A DNA stretch of 64,000 nt from Anisodus tanguticus (lineage: Eukaryota; Streptophyta; Magnoliopsida; Solanales; Solanaceae): contig CM067552.1 in assembly GCA_034509755.1 (NCBI GenBank), positions 12,061,001 to 12,125,000 of the forward strand, in the 5' to 3' direction. Both the position numbers and the translations under genes were made by a program. This document shows, piece after piece, positions 62,901 through 64,000 of the stretch. Position 1 is the first letter of the stretch. Every line of letters starts with the position of its first letter. A model generated the notes under the pieces. The model was not told the origin of the DNA. It saw only the letters and a program-made list of their open reading frames with translations, and made no database searches.

Positions 62901-64000
62901 ACTTACTCATTTACTTAAGCAAAAATCAAGAACATACAGTGTAAAATCAATTTCATGAAAAAGCAATCCACACATCTGATTTCAACATCAACTCGTTCGA
63001 ACTCAATTAAAAGCAAAAGAGTTAAATCTACCATTTACCTAGCTCATTAGTCATCAACCATAGTCCATTAGCTAAACCTCAACATTTGTTATATTTGAAC
63101 TCCCATCTTTTATAAATTAGAACTAAAGACTTGTGTGGATTATCCGAGAAACTAATCCCATTTAGTTTATAGGTGTTAGCGAGAGTTAACACATCACCCT
63201 CTATACTATCATACTAACAGATTAACTAACATCACACAAAGGTACTTAGTTAACAGGAGACTCAACACTTAACGATATGTGAAATAGGACTTATCAACAC
63301 CATTAATTAAACTGATATTAAATAGGTCAACTGATCTTTTAATCAAGCAAAGTAAATACGCTATATCAATTAGTTAACTAAGATGATCTAACATACAACT
63401 ACATGATTGTGCTAACCATTATCACAACATACAAACCATAACTTAAACCAACTAACAAACACACAAGCACATAAAATCGCAGAAAAAGGAAGTAGAATTA
63501 GCTTTTCTTGGTCGGGGATGGAGTTTGAGGAATCCTTTGAGCTCCTTAGCAACCCACAAAAAGCAAGCAAAATTTTAGAAAATAAAACTAATTTTCCTCT
63601 AAATAAAACTAAGAGCATATATTAACGCATATCAAGTCCTATTTTTACTCAGATACTAGTAAACAAAAGGGGAAGGGAAAAGGATCATGCTTATAGGAAC
63701 AAGAAAAAGTAATTTTGAAATCTTAAATCAAATCTCATAAATTTGAAACATTCTTACTTCAAAAACCAAGCTTTGCAAGTTAATGGCCTTACACAGAAGT
63801 AACAAGTGAAGACACATGCAAATATCACATTTTATATTTACTTAATCCTTATATAAAGCAACTTACTCATTTACTTAAGCAAAAATCAAGAACATACAGT
63901 GTAAAATCAATTTCATGAAAAAGCAATCCACACATCTGATTACAACATCAACTCTGTTCGAACTCAATTAAAAGCAAAAGAGTTAAATCTACCATTTACC

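Larger units (their letters stand above)
27516..64000. repeat. Tandem satellite array, 38 head-to-tail monomers of about 960 bp
   Basis: Units begin at GTTAAATCTACC (27516, 28477, about 29439, 30400 and so on to about 63025), and a 39th starts at 63982 and runs off the window. 36,466 bp over 38 units gives a mean of 959.6 bp. Adjacent units are nearly identical, all in one orientation, with no inserted element. The monomer is about two-thirds A+T and encodes no known protein. Satellites with monomers near 1 kb or longer, often derived from retrotransposons, are known from centromeres of potato. A centromeric or pericentromeric place is possible here but is not shown by the sequence. The origin of the monomer is unknown to me. 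Confidence 0.97.

Noticed and set aside
27516..64000. CRISPR-like or rDNA spacer explanation for the array
   Set aside because: The unit is about 960 bp with no short repeat/variable spacer pattern and no rRNA genes.

Overview
The window looks like heterochromatic nuclear DNA of a flowering plant. It is AT-rich, has intron-containing gene remnants with plant-type splice sites, and carries three Ty1/copia LTR elements, Stowaway, hAT and foldback elements, and a long tandem satellite. The style of the copia elements and the laccase and MBD remnants suggest an asterid, probably Solanaceae; that is inference, not proof. I see no intact protein-coding gene, no rRNA, tRNA or CRISPR, and nothing bacterial. 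Every recognisable coding stretch is a broken gene or a decayed transposon.

Layout. (1) 1-6876, block A: the flank and left arm of an inverted repeat built from an exon of a methyl-CpG-binding-domain (MBD) type gene with a CW zinc finger, a truncated right arm, a minus-strand copia remnant with one LTR, then the 5' part of a laccase gene (exons 3, 2 and 1 on the minus strand). (2) 6877-11976, spacer: a Stowaway MITE with TA target duplication, a foldback element split by a hAT-type element with an 8-bp target duplication, then about 3.5 kb of LTR-like non-coding repeats. (3) 11977-22331, block B: a second, diverged copy of block A. It has the full MBD-exon palindrome (two arms of about 1.45 kb), the 3' end of a non-autonomous LTR element with a plant transposon-protein fragment, a longer piece of the same minus-strand copia, and laccase exons 2 and 1. 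(4) 22332-27515: a plus-strand copia element with 5' LTR, gag, protease, integrase, RT and RNase H, riddled with stops and frameshifts, lacking its 3' LTR. (5) 27516-64000: 38 head-to-tail copies of a satellite monomer of about 960 bp, running off the right edge.

Blocks A and B descend from one ancestral segment (MBD palindrome, copia, laccase 5' end) that was duplicated and then trimmed differently. Nothing here forms a working pathway. The points most worth follow-up are the hairpin-forming MBD/CW exon palindrome; the satellite's variation, which clusters almost entirely at CAG/CTG trinucleotides (methylation-linked read errors or a mutational signature); and a two-monomer alternation inside the array that indicates higher-order repeat structure.
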